Of a DNA stretch of 64,000 nt, positions 23,904 through 32,835 are shown piece by piece. Position numbers and translations under genes: made by a program. This stretch comes from DATCZB01 sp035513215 (lineage in GTDB: Bacteria > Pseudomonadota > Gammaproteobacteria > Steroidobacterales > Rariloculaceae): the NCBI GenBank assembly GCA_035513215.1, contig DATKCK010000005.1, positions 57,011 to 121,010 of the forward strand, given 5' to 3'. The notes under the pieces were generated by a model that ran no database searches, was not told where the DNA came from, and saw only the letters and a list, made by a program, of their open reading frames with translations. The first letter of the stretch is position 1; each line of letters begins with the position of its first letter.

Positions 23904-24576
23904 ATGGCCTCGGCCGACCACAAGCTCTGCGTGGCGCTGCTCGGCGTGCCCGAGTCGACGGCATCGACCCTGTACGGCATGTACGACGTGCTCGAATCGG
24001 CCGGCCGGGACTGGAACGCGCTGATCGAGCGCAAGCCCGCCGAACCGGCCCTGCGCGCGCTGATCGTCTCGACGAACGGTTGCCGAGGCCGGCCTGCTCG
24101 ACGGCTGCGACGCGACGACGCACTGGGCATACAGCGACGCGATGCGGCGGCGCTATCCGAAGCTGCGCGTGCATCCGAACCGCGCGCTCGTGGTCTCCGG
24201 CGCCGAGCATCGTCTGGTCATGGCCGGCGGTGGCACGTCCTGGCACGACCTTGCGCTCTATCTGATTGCGCGCTTCGTCAGCACCGAGGAGGCGATGCGC
24301 GTGGCCCGATTGCAGCTCTTGAGCTGGCACGACATCGGCCAGCAGCCGTTCGCGACGGTCGCGCGCAATCGCCAGTCCCATGACGCGCTGATTGCCAGAT
24401 GCCAGGAATGGATCGCCGAGCATTACGACGAGGCCGCGCCCGTCGCCGCGATGGCCCGCCTGAGCGGCCTCGCCGAACGCAGCTTCAAGCGGCACTACCT
24501 GACGCCGGCGCAATATCAGAAACGCTTCCGGGCGCTGCGTCGCGTGCTCGAGGACGAGCTCTCGGGGGTCGGATGA
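23904..24576 (+). pseudogene. GlxA-type AraC-family transcriptional regulator, broken by two deletions
   Basis: The DJ-1/PfpI-like N-terminal domain begins normally (CVALLGVPESTASTLYGMYD). After ALIVSTNG, at about 24078-24082, the frame breaks and the domain resumes in another frame as VAEAGLLDGCDATTHWAYSD, skipping the middle of the domain including the nucleophile-elbow region. The linker then reads WHDLALYLIARFVSTEEAM and the first helix-turn-helix starts (MARLSGLAERSFKR), but it jumps in frame at about 24491-24498 to HYLTPAQYQKRF, omitting most of both AraC helix-turn-helix units. About 100 residues are missing in total. The 3' end overlaps the GH67 start codon by 4 bases. Confidence 0.82.
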
Positions 24577-26735
24577 GGGGCGGCCTGATTTGCGCGCTCG
24601 CGTTGATTGCGGCCGTCCCCGGCACGTCTGCTCGCGCGGAGGACGGTTACGACCTCTGGCTTCGTTACGCGCCGATCGAGGCGCGGGCGCGGCAGTCGCC
24701 CGGCGCACGATTCACGGTGATCGTGCCGACGCTCGAGTCGTCGGCGACGCTCGCGGTGGCCGCCGCGGAGCTTGCGCGCGGGCTCGGGGGCATGCTCGGA
24801 GTGGAGGTGACGGTTCGGCCCGCGAGCGCATTCGGGCCGGAGCTCGCCGACGGCGCGGTCGTGCTCGGAACGCCCGCCTCGCTGGCCTCGGCCGGCATCG
24901 ACGTCACGATCGAGTCGCCGAGTCCGGACGCCTACGCGGTCGCGGCCGCGCGGATCGACGACAACGAGCTCACGATCGTCGCCGGCAACAGCGAGGTCGC
25001 CGTGCTCTACGCCGCGTTTGCACTGCTCAGGCATCTTGCGACCGGCGGCGATCCGGCGCGCCTCGATATCGAATCTGCACCAAGAATCACTCATAGGCTG
25101 TTGAATCACTGGGATAATCTGGACAGGTCAGTCGAGCGCGGCTATGCGGGGCTCTCGCTCTGGGACTGGCAGACGCTGCCCGAGCACCGCGACCGGCGCT
25201 ACACCGACTACGCGCGCGCGAACGCGTCGATCGGAATCAACGGCACGGTCCTGAACAACGTCAACGCCCGGGCCGACAGCCTGACGGCACCCTACATCGA
25301 GAAGGCCGCGGCGCTGGCCGAGGAATTTCGGCCTTACGGCATCCGCGTTTATCTGTCGGCCAGATTCAGCGCGCCGATCGAGATCGGCGGGCTGCCGACA
25401 TCGGACCCGCTCGATCCCGCCGTGCGCGCCTGGTGGCGCGACAAGGCCGACGAGATCTATGCGGCGATCCCGGACTTCGGTGGCTTCCTCGTCAAGGCGA
25501 ACTCCGAGGGGCAGCCGGGGCCCGAGGACTTCGGCCGCACGCATGCCGACGGCGCGAACATGCTGGCCGAGGCTGTTGCGCCTCACGGCGGCATCGTCAT
25601 GTGGCGCGCCTTCGTCTACAGCGACACGAACCCCGAGGATCGCGCCAAGCAGGCTTACGACGAGTTCATGCCGCTCGACGGTGACTTCGCCGACAACGTC
25701 ATCGTGCAGGTCAAGAACGGGCCGATCGACTTCCAGCCGCGCGAGCCGTTTCATCCGCTCTTCGGCGCCATGGAAGAGACGCCGCTCAATGTCGAATTTC
25801 AGGTGACGAAGGAATATCTCGGCTTCGCGAGCCATCTCGTTTACCTGGCGCCGCTGTACGAGGAGTTGTTGCAGGCGGATACGCACGCGCAGGGTCGCGG
25901 GTCGACCGTTGCTCGGGTCGCCGACGGCAGCCTGTACGGACACGGACTGACCGCAATCGCGGGCGTTGCGAACACGGGCAGCGATCGCGACTGGACGGGC
26001 TCGACGTTCAATCAGGCCAACTGGTACGCGTACGGGCGGCTGGCCTGGAACCCGGACCTGACGGCGGTCGCGATCGCGCGCGAGTGGCTCGGGCAGACAT
26101 TCACGACCGACGAGGCTTTCGTCGAGGCCGCGACCGAGCTGATGCTGCTGTCGCGCGAGGCGCCGGTCAATTATATGACGCCGCTCGGGCTCGCTCACCT
26201 GATGGCGACGGGACACCACTACGGACCCGGTCCGTGGGTAGCGGATCTCGGCAGGCCGGAGTGGAATCCCGTTTACTATCATCGGGCCGATGCCGACGGC
26301 ATCGGCTTCGATCGAACCGCGACGGGCAGCGACGCGGTCTCGCAATACGCCGAGCCCGTGGCCGGCCGTTTCTCCGGCCTCGAAACGGTCGGCGACGAAT
26401 ACCTGCTCTGGTTTCATCGCCTGCCGTGGATCTACGAGATCGAGGCGGGCCTGACGCTCTGGGAAGCGCTCGTTCGCCGCTACGACCTCGGTGTCGCGCA
26501 GGTCGACGAGATGCGGCGACGCTGGGCGGCGCTCGAGCCGTATGTCGACGCCGAGCGCTTCGCCAAGACGTCCGAGCTCCTCGAGGTCCAGCGGCGCGAG
26601 GCGAAGTGGTGGCGCGACGCCTGCATCGCGTTTTTCCGCGCGGTCGCAGGCCTGCCGCTGCCGCGCGACGTCGCGCCGCCCGAGCACCCGCTCGAGCATT
26701 ACCTGCAGATCGACAACCGTTACGCGCCCGGCTAG
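24573..26735 (+). CDS. alpha-glucuronidase, glycoside hydrolase family 67
   Basis: This 720-residue exported enzyme (signal peptide residues 1-22, ending TSARA) releases (4-O-methyl-)D-glucuronic acid from the ends of xylan oligosaccharides. The N-terminal domain resembles beta-hexosaminidase accessory domains (residues 25-170). The TIM-barrel core holds the family signature HRLLNHWDNLDRSVERGYAG, NASIGINGTVLNNVNA, FGGFLVKANSEGQPGPED (catalytic-site Glu region), VQVKNGPIDFQPREPFHP and FQVTKEYLGF. Length is typical of GH67. GGGGG lies 5 bases before the ATG. It abuts the decayed AraC-type gene and is followed by an esterase gene; with xylAB it suggests use of glucuronoxylan oligomers. Confidence 0.93.
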   Translation: MRGGLICALALIAAVPGTSARAEDGYDLWLRYAPIEARARQSPGARFTVIVPTLESSATLAVAAAELARGLGGMLGVEVTVRPASAFGPELADGAVVLGTPASLASAGIDVTIESPSPDAYAVAAARIDDNELTIVAGNSEVAVLYAAFALLRHLATGGDPARLDIESAPRITHRLLNHWDNLDRSVERGYAGLSLWDWQTLPEHRDRRYTDYARANASIGINGTVLNNVNARADSLTAPYIEKAAALAEEFRPYGIRVYLSARFSAPIEIGGLPTSDPLDPAVRAWWRDKADEIYAAIPDFGGFLVKANSEGQPGPEDFGRTHADGANMLAEAVAPHGGIVMWRAFVYSDTNPEDRAKQAYDEFMPLDGDFADNVIVQVKNGPIDFQPREPFHPLFGAMEETPLNVEFQVTKEYLGFASHLVYLAPLYEELLQADTHAQGRGSTVARVADGSLYGHGLTAIAGVANTGSDRDWTGSTFNQANWYAYGRLAWNPDLTAVAIAREWLGQTFTTDEAFVEAATELMLLSREAPVNYMTPLGLAHLMATGHHYGPGPWVADLGRPEWNPVYYHRADADGIGFDRTATGSDAVSQYAEPVAGRFSGLETVGDEYLLWFHRLPWIYEIEAGLTLWEALVRRYDLGVAQVDEMRRRWAALEPYVDAERFAKTSELLEVQRREAKWWRDACIAFFRAVAGLPLPRDVAPPEHPLEHYLQIDNRYAPG

Positions 26736-26774
26736 GCTAACTGCCAGGCAACGGTGAATCCGAGGACAACAACA

Positions 26775-27719
26775 ATGTCGGCACACTATCGGCCACTGAC
26801 TCATCGGACCGGTCTTTTTCTGCTGGCGCTGCTCGCGATCGGCATCGTCGGCGCCACTCTCGCTCAGCCGCCGGGTGGCCGCGGCAGGGGCGGCGCCTTG
26901 TTCAACCCGACGGGCGAAGCCGAGGTGCCGCCGTCGGTCGCGATGCCGCGGCCGGGCGAAGCGGATCTCGCCAGGGCGCGGGAGCTGTTCGACGAGTTCA
27001 TGAGCGGGCTCGGCGGCGAAGATCGCGCGCTGCTCGAGCGTTACCCGCGAATGCTCGAAGTCGAGATGCCGGTGAACACGGCGATCGTGCCGAATCTGGC
27101 GCCGTTCTTCCGCGCCAAGCATGAGCAGAACCTCGAGGTGGCGCAAGCCGGCGACGTCGAGCTCTTGCTGATGGGCGACTCGATCACGGACTTCTGGCGC
27201 AACGAGGCGGGCCCGTTCGCCGGCAAGCCCGTCCTCGACGAGTATTTCGGCCACTGGAAGATCGCCAACTTCGGCATCGCCGGCGATACGACCGAGGGCG
27301 TGCTCTATCGTCTTCAGAACGGTGAGGGCGAGGGCTTCAGCCCGGGCGCGGTCATGCTGATGATCGGCACGAACAACACCGGTCGCAACAGCGCGGCCGA
27401 GATCGCCGAAGGCGTCGGCGCCGTTGTGCTCGAGCTCGAGCAAGGCTTTCCGGAGGCCGAGATTCTGCTGCTAGGGATCTTCCCGCGCGGCGACGCGAGC
27501 GATCCCCGGCGCGGCATGATTGCCGAGATCAACGCAATCGTTTCCGGTCTCGACGAACGCGAGCGCGTGCATTATCTCGACATCGGCGAGGTTTTCCTCG
27601 ATGCCGACGGCAACATTCCGGCCGATATCATGAGCGACGGGCTGCATCCGGGGCCTGAGGGCTATCGGCTCTGGGCGGAAGCCGTCGACGCGCCGCTGAC
27701 CGAGCTGATGGCAAATTGA
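26775..27719 (+). CDS. exported SGNH/GDSL hydrolase
   Basis: The 314-residue protein has a signal peptide (residues 1-31) and a Gly/Arg-rich linker (PPGGRGRGGALF) before an SGNH esterase domain like platelet-activating factor acetylhydrolase gamma and carbohydrate acetylesterases. The four consensus blocks are visible: MGDSITDFW (nucleophile Ser), NFGIAGDTTEGVLYR (Gly), MLMIGTNNTGRN (Asn) and DGLHPGPEGYRLW (Asp and His). Beside an alpha-glucuronidase it is plausibly an acetylxylan esterase, but the substrate is inferred from context. A GTG at 26754 is an alternative start. Confidence 0.85.
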   Translation: MSAHYRPLTHRTGLFLLALLAIGIVGATLAQPPGGRGRGGALFNPTGEAEVPPSVAMPRPGEADLARARELFDEFMSGLGGEDRALLERYPRMLEVEMPVNTAIVPNLAPFFRAKHEQNLEVAQAGDVELLLMGDSITDFWRNEAGPFAGKPVLDEYFGHWKIANFGIAGDTTEGVLYRLQNGEGEGFSPGAVMLMIGTNNTGRNSAAEIAEGVGAVVLELEQGFPEAEILLLGIFPRGDASDPRRGMIAEINAIVSGLDERERVHYLDIGEVFLDADGNIPADIMSDGLHPGPEGYRLWAEAVDAPLTELMAN

Positions 27720-28129
27720 TACGACAATCGCTGTTCGTCGATGACGATCCGGTTTTGCATCGCAACAAGCAGGCTGCGCTGCGCATCATGCGCGAGCTCT
27801 TGCAGTGCAACCAGTGGGACCGTGCCGGCGAGTGGCTGACCGAGCGCTACATTCAGCACAACCCGAACGCTGAGTCGGGGCTTGCCGGTGTCGTCTATTA
27901 CTTCACCGAGGTCCTCGGCCGGGAGCCGACCGCGACCTGCGATGAGCTGACGACTCCGGTCGTGGCCGTCATGGCCGAGGACGATCTCGTCACGGTGATC
28001 CTGCCGCGCGAATACGATCATCCGACGAACGAAGGCGAGAGCTATACGACGACGTGGTTCGACACCTGGCGTTTCGTCGACGGCAAGGCCGACGAGCACT
28101 GGGATCCCGCGCAGATTCCGGCGCCCTAG
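27716..28129 (+). CDS. SnoaL/NTF2-like domain protein
   Basis: A 137-residue cytosolic protein starting at TTG that overlaps the preceding stop by 4 bases. It has the NTF2-like pattern found in predicted SnoaL-like polyketide cyclase proteins: ALRIMRELLQCNQWDRAGEWL, YIQHNPNAESGLAG, then VVAVMAEDDLVTVILPREYD and DTWRFVDGKADEHWDPAQ. The terminal DGKxxEHWD motif is typical of this subgroup. Its role in the xylan locus is unknown. Confidence 0.75.
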   Translation: MIRQSLFVDDDPVLHRNKQAALRIMRELLQCNQWDRAGEWLTERYIQHNPNAESGLAGVVYYFTEVLGREPTATCDELTTPVVAVMAEDDLVTVILPREYDHPTNEGESYTTTWFDTWRFVDGKADEHWDPAQIPAP

Positions 28130-28168
28130 GCGAAGCGGGCGGATCAGGGACGTCGACGAAGCCCGCGC

Positions 28169-29839
28169 TCAGCCGATCCAGAACGAGAAGTAGATATAGA
28201 TCAGCGCGACGAGGCCGAGCACGACGCCGGTCGCCACGACGTCCCTGAAGTCCCAGCTCGCGCGCACGGCCCGGCGATCGAGCGTCGAGAACGTCAGGCC
28301 CCTGATTCGCTCCGGGTCGGGCGCCGCGCCCGAGAGCGAGGCGGCGACGATGACGATGACGCAGATCAGGAACAGCACGCCCGAGAAGTAGAGAAAGTTG
28401 AAGTCGCCGATCGCCGCCAGCACGACCGGCGATTCGATCTTTCCGGCGCCGAACAGGCTCTGGAGCACGAGCTTGCCCATGCCGAGCACGAAGCCGATCG
28501 CAAGGCCGAAGACCGCGCCGCGATTGTTGATGCGGTTGCTGAAGATTCCGAGCAGGAACACCGCGGTGATCGGCGGAGCGATGTACTGCTGCACGTTCTG
28601 GAGGTACTGGTAGAGGCCGCCCTCCGATATCCGCGGCATGATCGGGATCCAGAGCAGCCCCAGCCCGACGACGACGATCGTCGCAGCGCGGCCGACGTTC
28701 ACATACGCATGCTCGCTCGCGCCGGGCCTGAGCTTCTCGTAGACGTCGACGGTGAACAGCGTTGCCGTCGAGTTGAAGATCGACGACAGCGAGCTCATCA
28801 GCGCGGCCATGAGGCCGGCGACGACGAGACCGCGCAGCCCCGCGGGCAGTAGCGTCGTCACGAGGGTGGGAAATACCTGGTCGCCGTTCAGACCGCCCGC
28901 CGAATCGGTGGGAATCGCGATCAGTCCCCTGGCGTTGAGAGCGGCGCCGATGAGCCCCGGCACGAGGAAGATCAGGACCGGCCAGACCTTCAGAAATGCG
29001 CCCCAGATAGCGCCGCGCCGCGCTGCCCGAAGATCCTTCGCCGCGAGCGTGCGCTGCACGATGTACTGATCGGTGCACCAGTACCAGATGCCGACGATGG
29101 GCGAGGCGATCAGAATGCCGAGCCACGGAAAGTCGGGATCCGACAACGGGCGCCAGAGTGCGTAGTCGACGACGTTCTCGGCCGCGAATGCGCGCAGCTC
29201 GCCCCAGCCGCCGAGGAGCTCGAGGCCAAACAGCGTGATCGCGGCCGAGCCGATCAGAAGAATGATTGCCTGCGCCGCGTCGGTGTACAGCACGGCACGC
29301 AGCCCACCGGCGACGGTATAAAGACCCGTCAGCACGACCGTGGCGACGGCGCCGAACCAGAAGGCGTTTTGCGGGCTGCCGAAGGTGTCGGGCAGCAGCG
29401 TGCTGAAGACGATGGCGCCCGCATAGATCGTGACCGAGACCTTGGTCAGCACGTATGCCGCGAGCGAGACCAGCGAGAGGATCCAGCGCGGTTTCGACCC
29501 GAACCGGCGCTCGAGAAACTCCGGCATCGTGAAGACTTTCGATTGGTAGTAAAACGGGACGAACACCCAGGCGAGCAGCATGACGATCCAGGCGTGCAGC
29601 TCGTAGTGCGCCATGGCGAGGCCCGTCGTCGCGCCCTGGCCCGCGAGGCCGACGATGTGCTCGGAGCCGATGTTCGAGGCGAAGATAGAGGCGCCTATGG
29701 CGAAGAAGCCGATGTTGCGACCGGCGAGGAAGTAGTCCGTCGTCGTGTCCTGCCGCCGCGCGGCAGCGACGACGATCCCGACGAGCACGATGAAGTAGGC
29801 CCCGATCACGGCCCAGTCGATCGCTGTCAGCGTTGCCAT
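28169..29839 (-). CDS. sodium/solute symporter (SSS family, SGLT-like)
   Basis: The 556-residue inner-membrane protein has about 14 transmembrane helices and the LeuT-type fold of the SSS family. Diagnostic parts: YFLAGRNIGFFAIGASIFASNIGSEH (helix 1 unwinding and sodium site), WVFVPFYYQSKVFTMPEFLERRFG, GLYTVAGGLRAVLYTDA and WYWCTDQYIVQRTLAAKDL, the last being characteristic of SglT-type sugar symporters. In relatives it imports sugars with sodium; here the neighbours suggest xylose or xylo-oligosaccharide-derived sugars, which is inference. It is divergent from the esterase at 29977. Confidence 0.88.
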   Translation of the reverse strand: MATLTAIDWAVIGAYFIVLVGIVVAAARRQDTTTDYFLAGRNIGFFAIGASIFASNIGSEHIVGLAGQGATTGLAMAHYELHAWIVMLLAWVFVPFYYQSKVFTMPEFLERRFGSKPRWILSLVSLAAYVLTKVSVTIYAGAIVFSTLLPDTFGSPQNAFWFGAVATVVLTGLYTVAGGLRAVLYTDAAQAIILLIGSAAITLFGLELLGGWGELRAFAAENVVDYALWRPLSDPDFPWLGILIASPIVGIWYWCTDQYIVQRTLAAKDLRAARRGAIWGAFLKVWPVLIFLVPGLIGAALNARGLIAIPTDSAGGLNGDQVFPTLVTTLLPAGLRGLVVAGLMAALMSSLSSIFNSTATLFTVDVYEKLRPGASEHAYVNVGRAATIVVVGLGLLWIPIMPRISEGGLYQYLQNVQQYIAPPITAVFLLGIFSNRINNRGAVFGLAIGFVLGMGKLVLQSLFGAGKIESPVVLAAIGDFNFLYFSGVLFLICVIVIVAASLSGAAPDPERIRGLTFSTLDRRAVRASWDFRDVVATGVVLGLVALIYIYFSFWIG

Positions 29840-29976
29840 CGGTCGCGGTTCTTGTCGTGGAATCGGAGCCGCATTGTGGCGCCTGCGGCGGCCGCCCACA
29901 ACGCTTGCGCGGCGGGACGATCGGCGCCTAGACTGAGTCGCGCGCCGACACGGCAGAGATACGGACGACACGAACA

Positions 29977-31110
29977 ATGAACCGACGCCCGCGATTTGCG
30001 CTGATCATTCTTTCGGCATTCCTGCTCGCGAGCGGCACGGCTCTCGCCCAGCGCGGCGGTCCGCCGCCTCTGCGATCGCCCGAGCTCACGGCAGGCGGCG
30101 ACGTCATTCTGAGGCTGAGGGCACCCGAGGCCGGGACCGTTCGCCTGACGAGCGGCGGCGACATACCGGGCCTCAATCCCGGCGTCGGCGCCGATCTGAC
30201 GAAGAACGCCGATGACGTCTGGGAGATCACGCTCGAGGCGCTCGAGCCCGGCGCATTTCGCTACAACTTCAACGTCGACGGCGTCGCGACACTCGATCCG
30301 GGCAACCGTCTGACGAGCGAATCGAACGGCAATGCCTGGAGCCTGTTTCATGTGCCGGGGCACGCCTTCATGGACACGCAGCGCGTGCCGCACGGGGCCG
30401 TCAGCGAGGTGACCTACTGGTCGGAGACGCTCGGCATGCATCGGCGCATGCATGTCTACACGCCGCCGGGCTACGAAACCGACCGCGCTCGCTATCCGGT
30501 GTTCTATCTGCTGCACGGCGCCGGCGACAGCGACAACTCGTGGTCCACTGTCGGCCGGGCCGGGTTCATCATGGACAACCTCATCGCGGCCGGCGATGCC
30601 GTGCCGATGATCGTCGTGATGCCGCATGGCCATCAGCCGGCGCCGTCCGGCGGGCCGGGCGGCATGCAGATCGCCGCGTTCGCCGACGAGTTCGCCGCCG
30701 ACGTCAAGCCGCATGTCGAAGCGAACTACCGCGTTCGCGACGGCCGCGCCGACACGGCGATCGCCGGACTATCGATGGGCGGCGCGCATTCGCTCGAGAT
30801 CGCGATGTCGGATCTTGGCGACTACGGCTTTGTCGGCGTCTTCAGCTCGGGCGTTTTCGGCATCGACGACAACGACGATTTTGTGACCGAGCACAGGGCT
30901 GCACTCGAGAATGCGTCACTGAAGAACGGCCTCGAGTATTTCTGGTTCGGAATCGGCGACGAGGATTTCCTGCTCGACACGGCGAAGGCCACGGTCGACA
31001 TGTTCCGCGAGAGTGGCTTCGACGTCGTTTATCACGAGTCGGGCGGCGGACATACCTGGATGAACTGGCGCGACTATCTCCACGACTTCGCGCAGCGTCT
31101 CTTTCGCTGA
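29977..31110 (+). CDS. exported esterase with N-terminal E-set (CBM48-like) domain
   Basis: The 377-residue protein has a signal peptide (residues 1-26, ending GTALAQR), an immunoglobulin-like domain at about 35-115 (DVILRLRAPEAGTVRL, FRYNFNVDGVATLDPGN) and an alpha/beta-hydrolase esterase domain of the Esterase D/XynZ-Fae type. The lipase box is GLSMGGAH, and YPVFYLLHGAGDSDNSW and the late GGGHTWMNWRDYLHDF (catalytic His) match feruloyl and acetylxylan esterases from xylan-degrading bacteria. The two-domain architecture is typical of such enzymes. It likely removes ester side chains from xylan. Confidence 0.85.
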   Translation: MNRRPRFALIILSAFLLASGTALAQRGGPPPLRSPELTAGGDVILRLRAPEAGTVRLTSGGDIPGLNPGVGADLTKNADDVWEITLEALEPGAFRYNFNVDGVATLDPGNRLTSESNGNAWSLFHVPGHAFMDTQRVPHGAVSEVTYWSETLGMHRRMHVYTPPGYETDRARYPVFYLLHGAGDSDNSWSTVGRAGFIMDNLIAAGDAVPMIVVMPHGHQPAPSGGPGGMQIAAFADEFAADVKPHVEANYRVRDGRADTAIAGLSMGGAHSLEIAMSDLGDYGFVGVFSSGVFGIDDNDDFVTEHRAALENASLKNGLEYFWFGIGDEDFLLDTAKATVDMFRESGFDVVYHESGGGHTWMNWRDYLHDFAQRLFR

Positions 31111-31135
31111 GCCGCTGCGCCCGGCCTGACCGCCG

Positions 31136-31918
31136 ATGTTTCCGATCCGAGACGACAATCCGCAGATCCTGACGCCCTATGCTACCTATGTGATCATCGG
31201 GCTCAATGTTGTCGTCTGGGTCTTCATCCAGGGATTCGGCGCGGCGCAGCCGCTCGCGGGCTCGATCTGCGCGTTCGGCCTCGTGCCGGCGCAGTTGCTG
31301 CAGTCGCTTCCGGCCGGGGCCGTCGTGCCTCTCGGCGACGGCCTCGTCTGCGAGCTCGGCGGGGGGTCCGGCTGGTACACGCCCGTCACGTCGATGTTCA
31401 TGCATGGCGGCTGGATGCACATCATCGGCAACATGTGGTTTCTGTGGATCTTCGGCAACAACGTCGAGGACGCGATGGGGACGCGCCGATTCGTCATCTT
31501 CTATCTGCTCTGCGGCCTCGCCGCCGCGGCGGTTCAGATCGCGGCGAACCCCGATTCCACGGTGCCGATGGTCGGCGCCTCGGGCGCTATCGGCGGCGTC
31601 ATGGGTGCCTACATCCTGCTCTATCCCAGGGTCCACCTGCATATGCTGTTGCCGCTCGGCTTCTTCATCACGACGTTCGCCGTTCCGGCCGTCTTCATGC
31701 TGGCCTACTGGCTGCTGGTTCAGCTCGTCAGCGGGGTCCTGTCGCTCGGCGCTCAGGGCGGCGGTGTCGCATTCTGGGCGCATGTCGGAGGCTTCGTGGC
31801 AGGCATGGTCTTGATCCTGGCGTTTCGCGACAAGACACTACTGGCCCGGCATCCGTATCATGGCTGGCGGCAGAAGAGATCCCCGACGCGAAGCTGGCAT
31901 CAAATCGACCGAAGATGA
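31136..31918 (+). CDS. rhomboid-family intramembrane serine protease
   Basis: The 260-residue protein has about six transmembrane helices. It starts in the usual way (MFPIRDDNPQ) and carries MFMHGGWMHIIGNMWFLWIFG, the nucleophile motif GASGAIGGVMGAY and the catalytic His in FWAHVGGFVAGMV, so both Ser and His of the dyad are present. Substrates are unknown. It overlaps the universal stress protein gene by 4 bases. Confidence 0.9.
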   Translation: MFPIRDDNPQILTPYATYVIIGLNVVVWVFIQGFGAAQPLAGSICAFGLVPAQLLQSLPAGAVVPLGDGLVCELGGGSGWYTPVTSMFMHGGWMHIIGNMWFLWIFGNNVEDAMGTRRFVIFYLLCGLAAAAVQIAANPDSTVPMVGASGAIGGVMGAYILLYPRVHLHMLLPLGFFITTFAVPAVFMLAYWLLVQLVSGVLSLGAQGGGVAFWAHVGGFVAGMVLILAFRDKTLLARHPYHGWRQKRSPTRSWHQIDRR

Positions 31919-32820
31919 AAAAGATCCTGGCGGTGCTCGGCACCGAGGCGGAGAACGAGGCCCTGGTCGCGCGGCTGGTCGACCTGGCCGACACGGGAAC
32001 AGCAGCCGAGCTTCTGACGATCGTCCATGAGCCGCATCTCGACGGCTACCTCGGCAATACCGAGATCTACGAGCCGCTGCGCAGACGCCTCGTCGACGAG
32101 GAGGCCGGCAAGGCGGCGGCGTACGCCCAGAGGCTCAGGACCAAGGGCATCGACGTCACGACGAAGGCAATCTGGGACTGGCCGCGCGGCGATGCCATTC
32201 AGCGCGAGGCGTTCTCGGTCGGCGCCGACGCCATCGTCCTGACATTCGGGCTCGGCGAGCGCCGGCACATCGGGTCGCGCGACTGGCGCTTCCTCGCCGA
32301 GTGCCCGCTGCCGATACTCGTCGTCACGAGCGACGGCAAAGCGCGCTACTCGAAGATCGTCGCCGCCGTCGACCCGGTGCATGCGCATGCGAAGCCCGCC
32401 GAGCTCGACCGGACTATCGCGGCAACGGCCGTGGCCGTCGGCAAGCGGGCCGGCGGCTCGGTCTCTCTCGTGCACTGTTACGTGCCGCTCGCCAGCTACG
32501 GCGCGCATGACGAAGACGCCGATCGTCTGCCGCTGAACGATGCCGAGCAGGCGCTCGAACGGTCGCGCCGGGAGGCGCTGCGGAAACTGGCGGCCGATGC
32601 AGGCCTCGACCCGGACGCCGGCACCCGTCTCGTCGAGGGCGATCCCGTCAGAGCTCTCGAGAGCCTGGCTGCCGATGGTGAAGCCGACCTGATCGTCCTC
32701 GGGGCACTTTCGCGCGGCAAGCTCGCCGATCTCATCATCGGCAGCACGGCCGAAAAGCTGTTGCACCGCGCACGCGCCGATCTCCTGCTCGTCAAGCCCG
32801 CCGCCGCCAAGAGTCGGTAA
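31915..32820 (+). CDS. tandem-domain universal stress protein
   Basis: This 301-residue cytosolic protein contains two UspA-like domains. The first (residues 1-140, starting MKKILAVLGTEAENEALVARLV) is degenerate, lacking the glycine-rich nucleotide loop. The second (KIVAAVDPVHAHAK to the end) keeps it: IVLGALSRGKLADLIIG followed by STAEKLLHRA, the ATP-binding signature of the family. The layout is like UspE. It is translationally coupled to the rhomboid gene through ATGA. Confidence 0.85.
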   Translation: MKKILAVLGTEAENEALVARLVDLADTGTAAELLTIVHEPHLDGYLGNTEIYEPLRRRLVDEEAGKAAAYAQRLRTKGIDVTTKAIWDWPRGDAIQREAFSVGADAIVLTFGLGERRHIGSRDWRFLAECPLPILVVTSDGKARYSKIVAAVDPVHAHAKPAELDRTIAATAVAVGKRAGGSVSLVHCYVPLASYGAHDEDADRLPLNDAEQALERSRREALRKLAADAGLDPDAGTRLVEGDPVRALESLAADGEADLIVLGALSRGKLADLIIGSTAEKLLHRARADLLLVKPAAAKSR

Positions 32821-32835
32821 GCCGGTTCGGATTCG

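Noticed and set aside
24399..24572. In-frame upstream extension of the alpha-glucuronidase
   Set aside because: The extension overlaps the regulator remnant and would bury the signal peptide that starts at 24573.
25128..27443. A 771-codon open frame antisense to the alpha-glucuronidase and esterase genes
   Set aside because: Its translation is rich in Arg, Asp, Gly, Val and His with no domain or codon logic, as expected for the antisense frame of GC-rich genes; the sense strand encodes well-matched proteins.
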